From NCBI GenBank assembly GCA_964036155.1, contig OZ038423.1, positions 27,419,249 to 27,483,248 on the forward strand: a DNA stretch of 64,000 nt, in the 5' to 3' direction. The DNA comes from Diploscapter coronatus (lineage: Eukaryota; Nematoda; Chromadorea; Rhabditida; Rhabditidae). Shown piece after piece: positions 36,701-48,700 of this stretch. Under the pieces are notes generated by a model. It searched no databases. It had not been told where the DNA came from and worked only from the letters and a program-made list of their open reading frames with translations. Position numbers and translations under genes: made by a program. Positions within the stretch are counted from its first letter, which is position 1. Each line of letters begins with the position of its first letter.

Positions 36701-39700
36701 TTTTATTTGCAAAGACAATATCTTCCACCTTCAAAATATGGCTTCAGTAGCGCTCTTGAGAAGCGAAATTTAGCAATTTCTTAATATGGGTTTCAAGAAT
36801 CTATAAATTAGCTGAAAGTTTTCAAACGCTGACTTTGGTATTTTCACTAGATTTAATAATCTAAGAACCAGATCATTCCTCTTCTCAACAGCCAGCAGAT
36901 GTTTCAGGAAGCCTAGTAATCTTGAAATTTTCTCGCTACATTGAGTGAGATGACAAATTTAAAATTTCTAAAGATACCAAAAATTGCCACTTCAAAGATC
37001 GATACGCTCCATTGTCTTCTAGTGTGGTCCATTCGGCTAAGCCTCTCTTGTCCTTACAAGCGATTCACCGTGCTAGTGTCCTTTGGAACAATCACTCCGA
37101 ATCGCGGCTCGGTCCTCGTTTTTTCTCGCTTCGCTCCGGCTTCCGTCCGGTTGTCGTTTCGATTTCTCTATGCACTACGGGCCCGGCCCCGCTCCGTAAG
37201 CGTTTTGACCCATTCATTTCGCGCGGAGAAAAGCGAGGCTTTTTTCTCGAAGGAGAAAACTGCCGCGCGAGCAGCAGGGAATTTCACTCCACGATTCGCC
37301 TTTCCCTAAGACTTTACATATTGCGTCACGCGTTTAGACTTTTTGATGAATAGAGCATTTAGAGGACGCCGATTTAAAAAAAAAATTTTGAATTGAATTT
37401 TAGAATTTTTCAAATCGGTTTCAAATTTTTTTAAATATAGAAATTTTGCAAGTGCTGTTGATTTGGCAAAATATCACTCATAAAATTCGATAAGTTTCTA
37501 ATAATTTTTAAGGAGTCTTGTTTCTCTAAAATTGCTTCACTCCTTCCCGGATCATCAAAATTAGGAAAATTACAATAATTATTTTAAAAAAATCCATTTT
37601 AGCCCGTTTGTTTATTCCCCCCTGGCGAGTGAGTAATCGTCATTTCCTTTCTCTTTTCAAGCCGCATTCATTTCCCTAATTACTCATATTTTCTATCATT
37701 TTATTTTCTTTTGTAAAAACTCGGACAATATTTTTTCTCTTTATAAAAATTCCTTTAAGAAAATCTTTTCAAAACCCAAAAATTGACTCCTTTTCTTGAA
37801 AAATAGTATATTTTCGTTTTCTTCACATTTTCAAGAGAAAATAACTTAAAATTTTCAGAGCGTTGCCCCTCCACTGCTATCGATGACGCCCGGCGAACGG
37901 GTTTCGTCCGGCTTAAACCCGAGATTGGACGCAATTTTCGAGGCCCTATCCAAGGGATTCAAGTAAGAAATTTTTTTCCTAGAAAAAATAAGATATGCTT
38001 CAAAAAACTTTAAAGGTAGAATGGGAGTTTTGCGTCAATTGACTGATATTCTTTAAGAATTGAATAAGAAAACTCGATGTTTTCAAAAGTTGGGTATATA
38101 AATGGGATTTTGAAAACTTCATGCCGTTTTTCTTTGCTCACTCAGTCATGTTGATTAACGAGTGCAAATCACGCCTTCTTTACTCCCAAAATACGTGTAT
38201 CACTAAGAAACTATTCTAGACAGTGTGGCATCCTTCTCGCTTTTCCCCCTTATGCAAAAAGAAAACAAAATTTCTCGCCTGTATTAAAGAATAGGGCAAA
38301 ATTATATTTTATCGCGTGAAAAAAGCGAGAAGTCAAATAATGGTATATAAAATGCACCTAACATTGAAGTACGATAATAGGCGTCTGGCATCTGGCATAC
38401 CCACCGAAATCTGCAAAAGTTTCGCATGCAAAGGGCCTTCATTAATCAGCACGACCGAGTATTTTTAGATTATGAAAATACTGAAAAATCAAATGTTTTG
38501 AAATTTTAACGCTAAAATAGGGAACCAGAAATCTAATATGGTTGCTACTTTTCTGATTCGATAAAAGTTGGTTGTTCAAAATATATATTTCTATAACCAT
38601 GTGTTGATTCGAAATCACTCACAATTTTGCCATACTGTTTTGAAACCATTTCGAAACATAACCAAGACATTATTTTGAATCTCATAATTTTGCCATTTTA
38701 TAATCAATTACTTAATCGGTTATGGCTCATTTATTAAACTTCAAACAAGCCACTTAATTCACGTAATTTTTGAAGCGCACTCAAAATATTTCCAAGTTTC
38801 AATTTTTCTCGTCATTTTGTGGTTTTGCGCAATTTTCATCAACCAAACCACCAAATCTGGTTCCTTTTTTCATTCATTCCGAGCGAACAATAAAGTCCCC
38901 TATTTGGCTCATTAGCTTTCGCGCGCAGAATAGGTAAATTAGCCGGGGAGCGCGAAACAATTCTCGTTTTTCTATGAACAAATTCCAACGCTCATATACT
39001 TCCTTTTGAAAAAAATAATTAAAAAAATATGTCAGGCACTTTTTAGCTTGTATCTTCAGTATAGAGCTAGAGAAAACGGTAGAAAACTTTTGAAAATTAT
39101 ATATGACGGTTTTCAGCTTGTATTTTTCAACAATACTCCAGAAGGAAATTAGAATTTCTCAGTCATCTTATAATTGAAAAAGCCCAACCAATCAAAATTT
39201 TCTTATACGAAAACGGTTTTTCTACCCCATGCTTCAATATAGGAAATTTACTCAATTCCAAAAAAACAATGGACAATCAAAGTTTTAAAAGTTGAATGAC
39301 AAAAATTATATGTCAAACGACTTTGGATTTCTATGTTTTAACATGGGACTAGAGGGAATTTTCGATTTCTTTCGATTTACATAAAGTGTACTTATTGAAC
39401 GCAACTAGTTTCCATCTATGGTAAGAGGCTTACAAGGTTACAAGTATTTTCTTACTTCCTTCGTTCTTTCTTTATTCGCATTGGAGCGCGTTTTATTTCT
39501 CTTCCCCTTTTTATTTTAGCATTCGAGCGCGCTTTCCATGTCCCTTTCGTTATTACATCATCGTTGCGCGCGCCAAAACTTGCTACTTGCAATATTTTTG
39601 TACATCGGGAAATTATTGGCAAGCAGTAAAATCGATACTCGGAAGATCGGAGAAGAATATGGCTAAAAATAAATCAGTTTTATCAAAATTCCATGAGTAC

Positions 39701-42700
39701 ATTTCCATTTCTGTTAAAAATAATATCGTGTTTTATGATTTTTAAAACGGTTGCTTTGAAGTAAAAATAGCTAGAATCTTTTTAAGTTTAACTATTTTCA
39801 TCAATTTTTCGTAACAATTTCGAAAAATATTTTCATTTTAATTGAGGAATAATTTTCCGATAGGTAGCAGTTTTAGTGTAAAATCGAACATTTGAAAATT
39901 CCCTACAATTCATGATTTTCTAAACCTATTGAATTTCCAGATCGTTCATAAATCACTACTCGTCGGAGATCAGACGACTGCGCAAAGAGGCGGAACTCGC
40001 AGTGACGCAGAACGAACGCAAACATATCAGTGACGTGAGTCGTCTAATTGCATCATTTCATCAGATTATCAGAAAATTATCAAATATCGATTCTTTATCA
40101 ATTCCAACAGAAAGCCAGATGACTCACAGTTAGACCTAATTATCAGGCATCAAAGTATCAAATATTGATCTTTCGAGATGTCGAAAAAGTCGTAAATTGA
40201 GTAAAATTACACCATCCATTGCTAGTTGAAAATAGCATATTCCCTTTTGATTTCTTGAAACATAAGGAAAACTTCAAAGGTTTCTTTTTCTTTCACATAC
40301 TTCCCATTATCTGCGAGAAAACCGTCGCCTACTGTTCAAGGCAGGGCAACGGTGCGAGCCGCACGCAATACGCGAGTGAAAATAATGTGGAAAGTGGAGA
40401 GAGCGCGGCGAGAACGCAGACGAACGAGGGGAAACGACTTTGCACCTCTCCTTTTCCCGTTAGGGGGATAAAGAGGCTTTCTCATTGATAATGGAGAGTA
40501 TTTTTTAATCGCTTTGGCTCATCAAGCACTAATTTATGAGTTCATGTCTCTTTCATAGAATTTTTGTAGCTCATCGAAAATTATTCAGCCCAACAAATTT
40601 TCCCCATAACAAATGGAACGCCTTTTGTGCAATTCACTTTCGGATTATATAAGAGCTTAACGCGATTTATCAATTCACTGCAAGAATGTGATATGTTTGC
40701 CGAGAAGTTTTTCTCAATAGGGAATATTTCTCCTTTTTGAGTAGTTACGAGAAAATTAGATAGCACAGTATTTTTAGAGGGGAAAAGATGGAAAATGAAA
40801 GTCAGAAGAAAAGATAAAAAGGACAGAAATAGTATGGTAAAGCTAGAGAAAGAAATCGAAAGAAAAGAAATAGTACAAAAATTGCGAGTGCGTTAGAGAC
40901 GCAGAAAGCACTAAAGAAAAGGGAACAACGAGCAAACACAAACAGTAGCAAAAACACGCCTCAAGCGAGAGGGGCTTCTAGCTTTTCCTTTTTTTTTGTA
41001 GTTTTTTCTCTACTCTCTCAATTTTTATTATTAATTTTCTTATTTATTCCTTTTTCTCTATAATTTACTTACTCTTTGCTCTTTCTCTAACTTTTTGGCT
41101 TCTTTTTTCTATCTTCCTTTACTATAGTTCCTCATTTTTCTTTCTTGTGATCTTTCATTTTCTTCTACTATTTCTCCAACTTTTTTATTTCTTACTTTTC
41201 CCTCTAATTACAGTACTCTCTGCCTTTACTATTTTTATTGCTTCATCATTTGCCACTTCCTTCTCTTTGCAATTAGCCAATATATTCTTGAGTGTGCGGA
41301 ATATAGGTATGTTTGATTGGAGCGCGTTTTTCGTAATTCGCATTCGAGCGCGTTTTCAGTGAGAAGCATTTTTGTCGAGAGGCATTGCGCGCACCGCGCG
41401 TCGTAGTGGACACTCATTTTCTTTTCTTTATTTCTCTAACTTGTTTGTTGTCCTTCTTTCTCTCACCTTTCCATACTATTTCTTTTTTTGCAACTTTCTT
41501 TTGTTGTGTTTTGTCTCTTTTCTCCATGCTATTTCTTTCTTTTTATCTTTCTTCCTCTAATTTATTTTCCATCATTAACTTTCTATGATTCTCTATATTT
41601 TCCCTCTCAAATTCCCTAAGGCGCTAAACACTTTCTTCGCATTTCCTTCCCTCCACCCTCTTCACTCTTTTTCTAATGTTCAGTTTTTTTGCCCGATCTT
41701 GTAAAATTTTTGGAGAACCTGAAATTTTTGGCATTTTAGAAATGTTTGCAATTGGTTAGCCCCGCTATCCCATCAAACTACTAGAAAATCTCTTTTCCAA
41801 TTTTAAAAATGTATTTGAAATACCTGATAGTAGTCTTAGTCAGAGTTGATAATCATTTAAAATAGGTTTCAAAACTTTTAGTATTCGAAACATGATTCCC
41901 ATTATGCAATTGTGTGCATGACTTGCAGCCTTCATAAAATCAAACCAAACAAAAAATTCAGGAACTCTTACTCGCTGAAGAAAGCCTTGTTCTGTACGAC
42001 TCGCAAAATCAACGACTGACGCGACTTTATGAGAAGTACAAAACCGGCGCTTACAATACAATGAAAGGTACGATATTTTTGCATTTCTAAAACCATGCAC
42101 CATTTTTGCAAAATCATATCCTAAGCCGCGTCCTTTTATTGATCAGAATTAAAACTCTGTCCTATACTTGCAGGATATTTATTTTAGACACGTGCTCTCT
42201 CCCCCTTTTCTGTCCTAAACTTTCTGATTCCTACTTCTACTCATAAAATTTAATTTTAAACCATACATACTCTTTGCAAAACCTAAATCCAGGCTCCATC
42301 CCTTTTCGGCCAAAATCCTCTGACTGCGCAGTTTTTCTTTGTTTTGTTTTCTGAAAGAAGCTTCATTTTTGATAGGTCAGGAAAGGAAAGAAACAGCTTT
42401 GACAGGCACGTTGAAAAAATACGCGAAATGAAAAGAGAATTTTTCTGGCTCCTTTTTCGCTTCTCGATTTCAAAGGCTTTCTATTTTTGGACAGATTTCT
42501 TTTCCCTCTCTTCAGAAGATCACTTGATTCCTCGATCTCTCGTCGGTCAACAACATTTGAAATAACTTTTGGCTTTTACAGCAAAAATTTAGAGATCAAT
42601 TTCGGATAGGTTTTAAAATAGCTAAATAATGGAAAGACTAGGAAGAGTTTTAATCCTATCCAGTTGTAGTCTTCATACATAAATTATATGATTTTTTGAA

Positions 42701-45700
42701 TTTTCTGATAAACTTCATGATTTAATGGGTCTCTGGATAGTTTTCAAATTGTCGATATTACTTCTTTCCACGATATTTGTAGAACATACAAAAACTTAGT
42801 CTTTGAAACTTTCCCCTCCCAAAATTTCGTGTCTAAAATGTTCACCCAATTAAGCCCGCAGCTTTCCAATTTATTCGGTGGAATTTCGAAGTTCATATTC
42901 CCCAAATAAGCTTCAATCATAATAATCCACTTTAATAGTTCAGAAAATCGAGAGAGGGGAAAAGAAACTAAGTTTTCTCTCTCATTTCGATGAGAAATAT
43001 TACGGATTATGAGATATTCAAAGAAATTGGAAACTGGATTTTTCGGATATTGTATATCCGGTCAACGGGCAATTTGTTGTGACTCTATTCTCTCGAACTC
43101 TCAAATTTATGCTATTTTACATTTTTCTGCTTCTTTTCTCTCCCCATTTTCCATACTATTTCTCCTTGTTTTCTTCGAAACAGACTACTTCGGTTCAGTG
43201 ATTTTTTACGTTTTTGGAATTCTTTCCTTTTATTTTATATCTTCTTCCCTCCTACCAAATTAGACTATTTCCTCATAATTTACGAAAGAAATAGAGTTCA
43301 GGTTAGAGAACAAATGAAACTCTTTATTTCTCTCGATTTTAATGCTATTTCTCCCCAATTTTCTCGAGAAATAGCATTGCTTAGAGAAAAGGAAATACAG
43401 TTTCCCGTTCAGTTTTTATGAAAGCTCCCTTGCGCAGTTTCTTCGAATCTCCGAAATTTCCCCTTCGTTGAGGCAGCGAAGTTATTATCTCGATTCTCAT
43501 ATCCAATATACCACCTCATATTTCAGGGGTCTTATAGATCCTGCATAAATCTGCATTGCTTACGACCTGTCTTCAAATTATCGAAAATGTTTGGTTTAAG
43601 GATAATTTCTGAGTATAATATAAATTGCGAAAAGATGAACGAATTAGACTATACAATAAGAAGTTATTGGGGCAATTCGTTTAATATTCCGATCGTTTCG
43701 GCTCACTTTGAGAATTTTACTCAGACATTTTTTTTCTTGATCGAACAGGTTTCAAATAGTCATATCTATCATTTTCAAAAGTAAATTTCGTCCTGTTTCT
43801 GATCCTTGATTCTATCATCAAAAATTGTCTCCATTTTCCCACAAATGCTCATTTTACTCAAATGCATCGATTTTGTTCAAATTGACTGATTTTGTTCGAT
43901 TTCAGCCAAGTCGTCGAGTATCACAGACTTGCGCGCCGCATTTGTCGGGAATCGAGTCGACAAAGGACAGGCCGCCATAGAAATGGAGCTCCAGAACGTC
44001 ATGGGCAGAGTCGTTGTCGATGTTAAGGGTAAGTATTTTTTAATCTTGAAAAAGTCGATGAGATAAAGTAGATGGAATATTCTTAACAGTTTGGAGCTGT
44101 CGGAAAAAGGTTTTATTTTTCTGAAAATTTTGAATCAGGAATTCATAATATTTCCCATAAAATTGATTTTTGTCGCAAAAAGACTCCATGAACAATCTCG
44201 CACCTTTTTTCAATGAAAACACTCAATTTCTTGAAACCCAACTCAAGTTTTGCAGAAATTTTGAATAGCCCAGAAAATACTTCAATAAAATGATCCCAAT
44301 GAACTTTACTGTCTTCGATATCAAACCCCGAAAAAGCCACTTTTCTGAAGCTTATCTCGAAAATCTCAGCGATCGCTGGCTTCGCGCGGATCACTACCGG
44401 CGACGTTTTCGAGGTGCAAATCAAGCACGGACATCAGAAGTGGAAGACCAAAGGAAAAACTCAGTCTGATAGGTAAGACAATGATTAGTTTTTTCGAAAA
44501 TAGATTTTCTTTTATAATTCTACTTTTTCAAAAATTATAAATATTTATCTCGTTTTTTTCCTATGATATCTTCAATTTTAACAATTTGTATTTTTCATTT
44601 CTAAATTTATACGATTTTTTTCCAGGAGCCAAAAATGGGACAAAACTCAAGCCATCCTCTCGTGTCTTCCAGATTGCCCTATTGAAGTTCGGGTAAGATT
44701 TTTTTTTTTTATATATAGGCTACAGGTTTATCAATGCGAGATGATTCTATCAAATATGCAAAAAGTTTGTAATATATTTGAGATTTTTTGTTTAAATCTA
44801 TGAAATTATGTTTCAAAATATTCTCGGAGCAAGTAAATTATCGTGATTTTGATACGAGCGTTTCTTTTTCGACTAAAAATTTTCATCAAATGTTTTAAAA
44901 AAATCTCATGAACAAATAAAACATCGTTTCATTTGTTCTGGAATTTCTATAAAAAAAGCTATGATTATCAAACATTTGCAGGTGACCGAGGTGAAATTGT
45001 TCAAGTCAAAGTTGCTGTCGGAAAGGAGTTTCGAGCCGACGGAGCTGTTCTCCTCCCAACCACAATTGGTCACCATGAACCTCAACCAGATCGGGACGAT
45101 CAAACTCCAGCTCGTAGTTACTTGGGTGTAAGTTTTTCCTATTCTTTAAAAACTGCAAATTTTGGATAGGTTTCAAAATTCTTATGAATTATCGAAAAAA
45201 TTTAACAATTGGTTAGTTAGGAATGAAGATATAAATTCGAGAAAAGTCGACTACGTTTCGAAATTTTATGAGGTAATTGAAGGAGCGAAAGCACTGCTAA
45301 ATACGAACTAAAGTAATAACCTTTCCAAAATTCTTAAAATTAGTTTTAAAAATGCCCTATAAAATCTCAAAAAATAGTGATATTGCTAGTTATGGAATGA
45401 AAGTTTGTCTAAAACTCACTGATCCTATGAAAACTCAATAATTGTCAGTCTGCTATCTCTTTTCAACTAAAAAATCGATGATCCGATAAAATCCGAATTA
45501 TTTTCATTCTGCTATATTTTCAAACAAAAGAAACTTTAAAAATACTAATCCTACAAAAATCTGAATTATTTCCAGACCATTGCTCGCATCGAAGACCTCA
45601 ATTCGCGTGCCTTTAGTGCCGGTCGCATCGGATCATTTGAACGGACAGACCACCGGTCAATCAGCAAATGGAGCTGAGACGCTCGAACGGAAACAGCCCA

Positions 45701-48700
45701 GGGTCGTTCTCAGGGAGAAGAAGAGAGGATCCGCCGCGAGGTAGGCAGATTTGAAAAGGAATTTATGAGGTAGAAGGAAAAATAGATAGGTTTCAACAAA
45801 TCATAGGGCTATGACAAATAACTTAGTAAAACAGTGGCTGTATTCTGACTAAGCATTAATTTTGAAAATGGGATTTATTCTCTTCATTTTTTCCAATTTA
45901 CTAACGACAAGTTAATTAAATAATATAATTGCAAAAGTGTACATATTTTTATAGATTTGTTGAAAAAAACTAATTTGAAGAATGAAATTGAACTTTCAGA
46001 ATGGCGATGAAAGAGCAATGGCGATCGTCTACCGTACTCCTGGACGACATTTATCACGACATCAGTCAGACTATTCCAACTGCAGAGGCGGTGAGATTTA
46101 CTTTTCTGATTTTCAAAATTTCTAAACTTACAATCGAAAATCCATACTATTCAGTGAAAAAGGGCTTTTTGGAAGGATATTCCAAGAAAAGAAAAATACA
46201 GATCTTAATTTTTTATGAGTTCCAAAATGATATGAAGTTCAATTAAAAATTCGTTGATTTGTTAGCGTGATAAGGTTCCCTTCGAAAATTGCTTGAGTTA
46301 TTTGATTTTTAGATGTCGACGTTAGATCTCCGACGTCAGACAGCATCGTCGTCGTCAGGCCTTCTGAATTCGACGTCGATCGCAAGCAAGAGAAGTCAAT
46401 CACTTGCACATTTAACAGCAACTCCCTCTGACAGCCCCGACTCCATTAGAGCGTTCAATAAGAGGTACAGTAGAATTATTGATTTTTTAACATTTTCAGG
46501 AAATGACATTTCAACACTTGATTTGGAAGATTCTGAAAGAAGGCTATATTTCCATTTCTAAAACCAAATCTCTTTCTAATACCAAAGCTACCCTTCAAAA
46601 TTAATTCATTTGAAAAAAATCCTTTTTGAAAGTTTGTAATATTTTTATCAATACTGTCTTTAAAAATAACTTTTTAAAATCTTTCCTTTAATTAAGCAAA
46701 TTTCCAGATTCGGAAGTACGGCAGCATCCTCGGATACCTCATCGGATCGTTCCTCAGCGACTACGGATCTGATAGAGTTGATCGACGAAGCCCTGCCTCT
46801 GGCCGATCGATTGGTCGTCGAGTACCCAGAGCTGCAAGCATTGGTCGACTATCTCAAACAGTGGCAGAGCTTGATTCGGGTTAGTCGAAAATATTTATTG
46901 AAAAATGGAAAATATTGATATCTTTATTTTGATATTTTCGAGAACATTTACTGTCTACTCGGTATCCATTTTTTATATATCGACATTATGAAACTTATAA
47001 AAAATGATTCTTTTCAAAGATACCGAGGATATAATTAGTGAAATTTACAGAGATCCACCCGCCAGCGTTCGAGTGGTGCGGGCTCGACACAACGGTCGTC
47101 CGCATATTTGACGCCGTCAACCGCTTCAGATGAACTCGACGACAATGTTCTGGTTACGGGCGGAGACGTGCAGTAAGAGTTTCAATATTTATTTTTAACA
47201 AATCTTACATCATCAGGGCATTATACACATTTTGAATTTATCCTATTGAAGATTCTGTGTAACTTATCTAAAAGATTTTGAACGGCCGTACAATAAAAGT
47301 CTTCATCAGGTTTAAAGTTGATTTTTAGTCGGCTATCCTTCATTCACATTAAAAAATCTGTTGGGTACTTTGTATATGGATTATTTGTAGCTTATCTGAA
47401 TAGAATTTTGGAAATCGATTTAAAGAATAACGATATTTATACTTTTTCGTTTTTTTAGGCATTAAGATAGATTAACACATGAACTATTGGTTCCCTTTAA
47501 GATTATTCTTTATCATAATTTTCTAAAACTTATTAAAAATCTCATTTTAGTTCCGAAAACGATAGCGGAATCGACTCGCTGCGACAGCATTACTCCCCGT
47601 ACAGTCAGGATGGAATGAGAGCCAAATACGGGGAGTCGGGAGGCAAGAAGGAAGGCAGGAGATTTAAGCAGGTATGACTTTTTAAAATTAATTTATTTTC
47701 GAAGAGATGCATGTTTCAAATAATTTTAAAATCGATATAAAAGCTATGCCAACGATATTGGTGGTATGTCATCGTCTATATGATTTAGAAGCTCATAAGT
47801 ATTTTTCTTAAGTTTCAAATTATCCACAAAATCAACTAGAAAATGGAGTTTGTGATTTTACCTATCCCATTTACTCGATCATAAATTTGAAGCCCTAAAT
47901 ATCTTGAAGTATGCTTCAAGAATTATTGAAATTCTTAGCAAAATGATAAAACTTTAGTGTACACCGATACGAAACTCGATTTATCGAAAATAAACAAAAA
48001 ATGAAATTTTAAGCTGAAAGACCGTCGAAAATCGCTTGGTGCGATGATGGACTCGATCGAGATCGAGCAAATGTATCTCGAGTCGGATCAGGTAAAAATT
48101 ATCCTTCTTTCATTTAACAGCAAATTTCTAGTTTCTAGAGAAAATCAATTCTATTCTCAAATTCGAACTTTGGAATATTTGAAAAAAAAGCTTCGAGATT
48201 TTGAATATTGTATGTTTTTGAAAATAAACATAAATTTTGCAGTTTTGGGAGTCAAATGAAGACGACGGAAAAGGGACGGCGACAGGCAGCGCGGAAATTG
48301 ATCTGTGCTTGAAGTATCACACCTCCAGGATAAGGAATTCTTTGAAGGTTGGTTTTATCCTCTAGAAAACTTTTAAATGTTTCAAAAATACTTGAAATGA
48401 TTGGGAAATTTATGTAGATAATAAGACAGGACATAATAGAATATTGAACATTCTGAAGCGTCTTTAAAATCGTTCATTTTGTAAAAAATTTCAGAGCCTC
48501 TCAAACATCGGTTCGACGTGTCCTCTGGTCTACCAGTCGACAGAAATGCTGAAACGACTAGAATTGGAGACGATCACTTTGGACGATCTGTTCAGAATCA
48601 CAGCGACCCTCCCTGCCATGCCCAATATTTCTAATAGTAAGCAATTTGCAGAATATTCAATAAATCGCAACTTAAATAAAGAACTTGAAAGGACTTTAAT

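Larger units (their letters stand above)
30620..37858 (+). other. RIPOR intron 10 (7.2 kb)
   Basis: The longest intron. It contains a tRNA gene (36414-36494), several CT-rich blocks carrying CTATTTCTC motifs (31945, 32878, 33520, 36077, 36118), and a CpG-rich island at 37030-37320 shortly before exon 11. No other coding exon was recognised. Confidence 0.6.

Noticed and set aside
36941..37353. Two overlapping plus-strand frames of 122 and 113 codons
   Set aside because: Open only because the stretch is CpG-rich; neither frame shows a recognisable motif or splice context.
40219..40488. Purine-rich GC patch with an 89-codon frame as a RIPOR exon
   Set aside because: RIPOR exons at 39941 and 41962 already join in phase, and the peptide lacks conserved RIPOR features.
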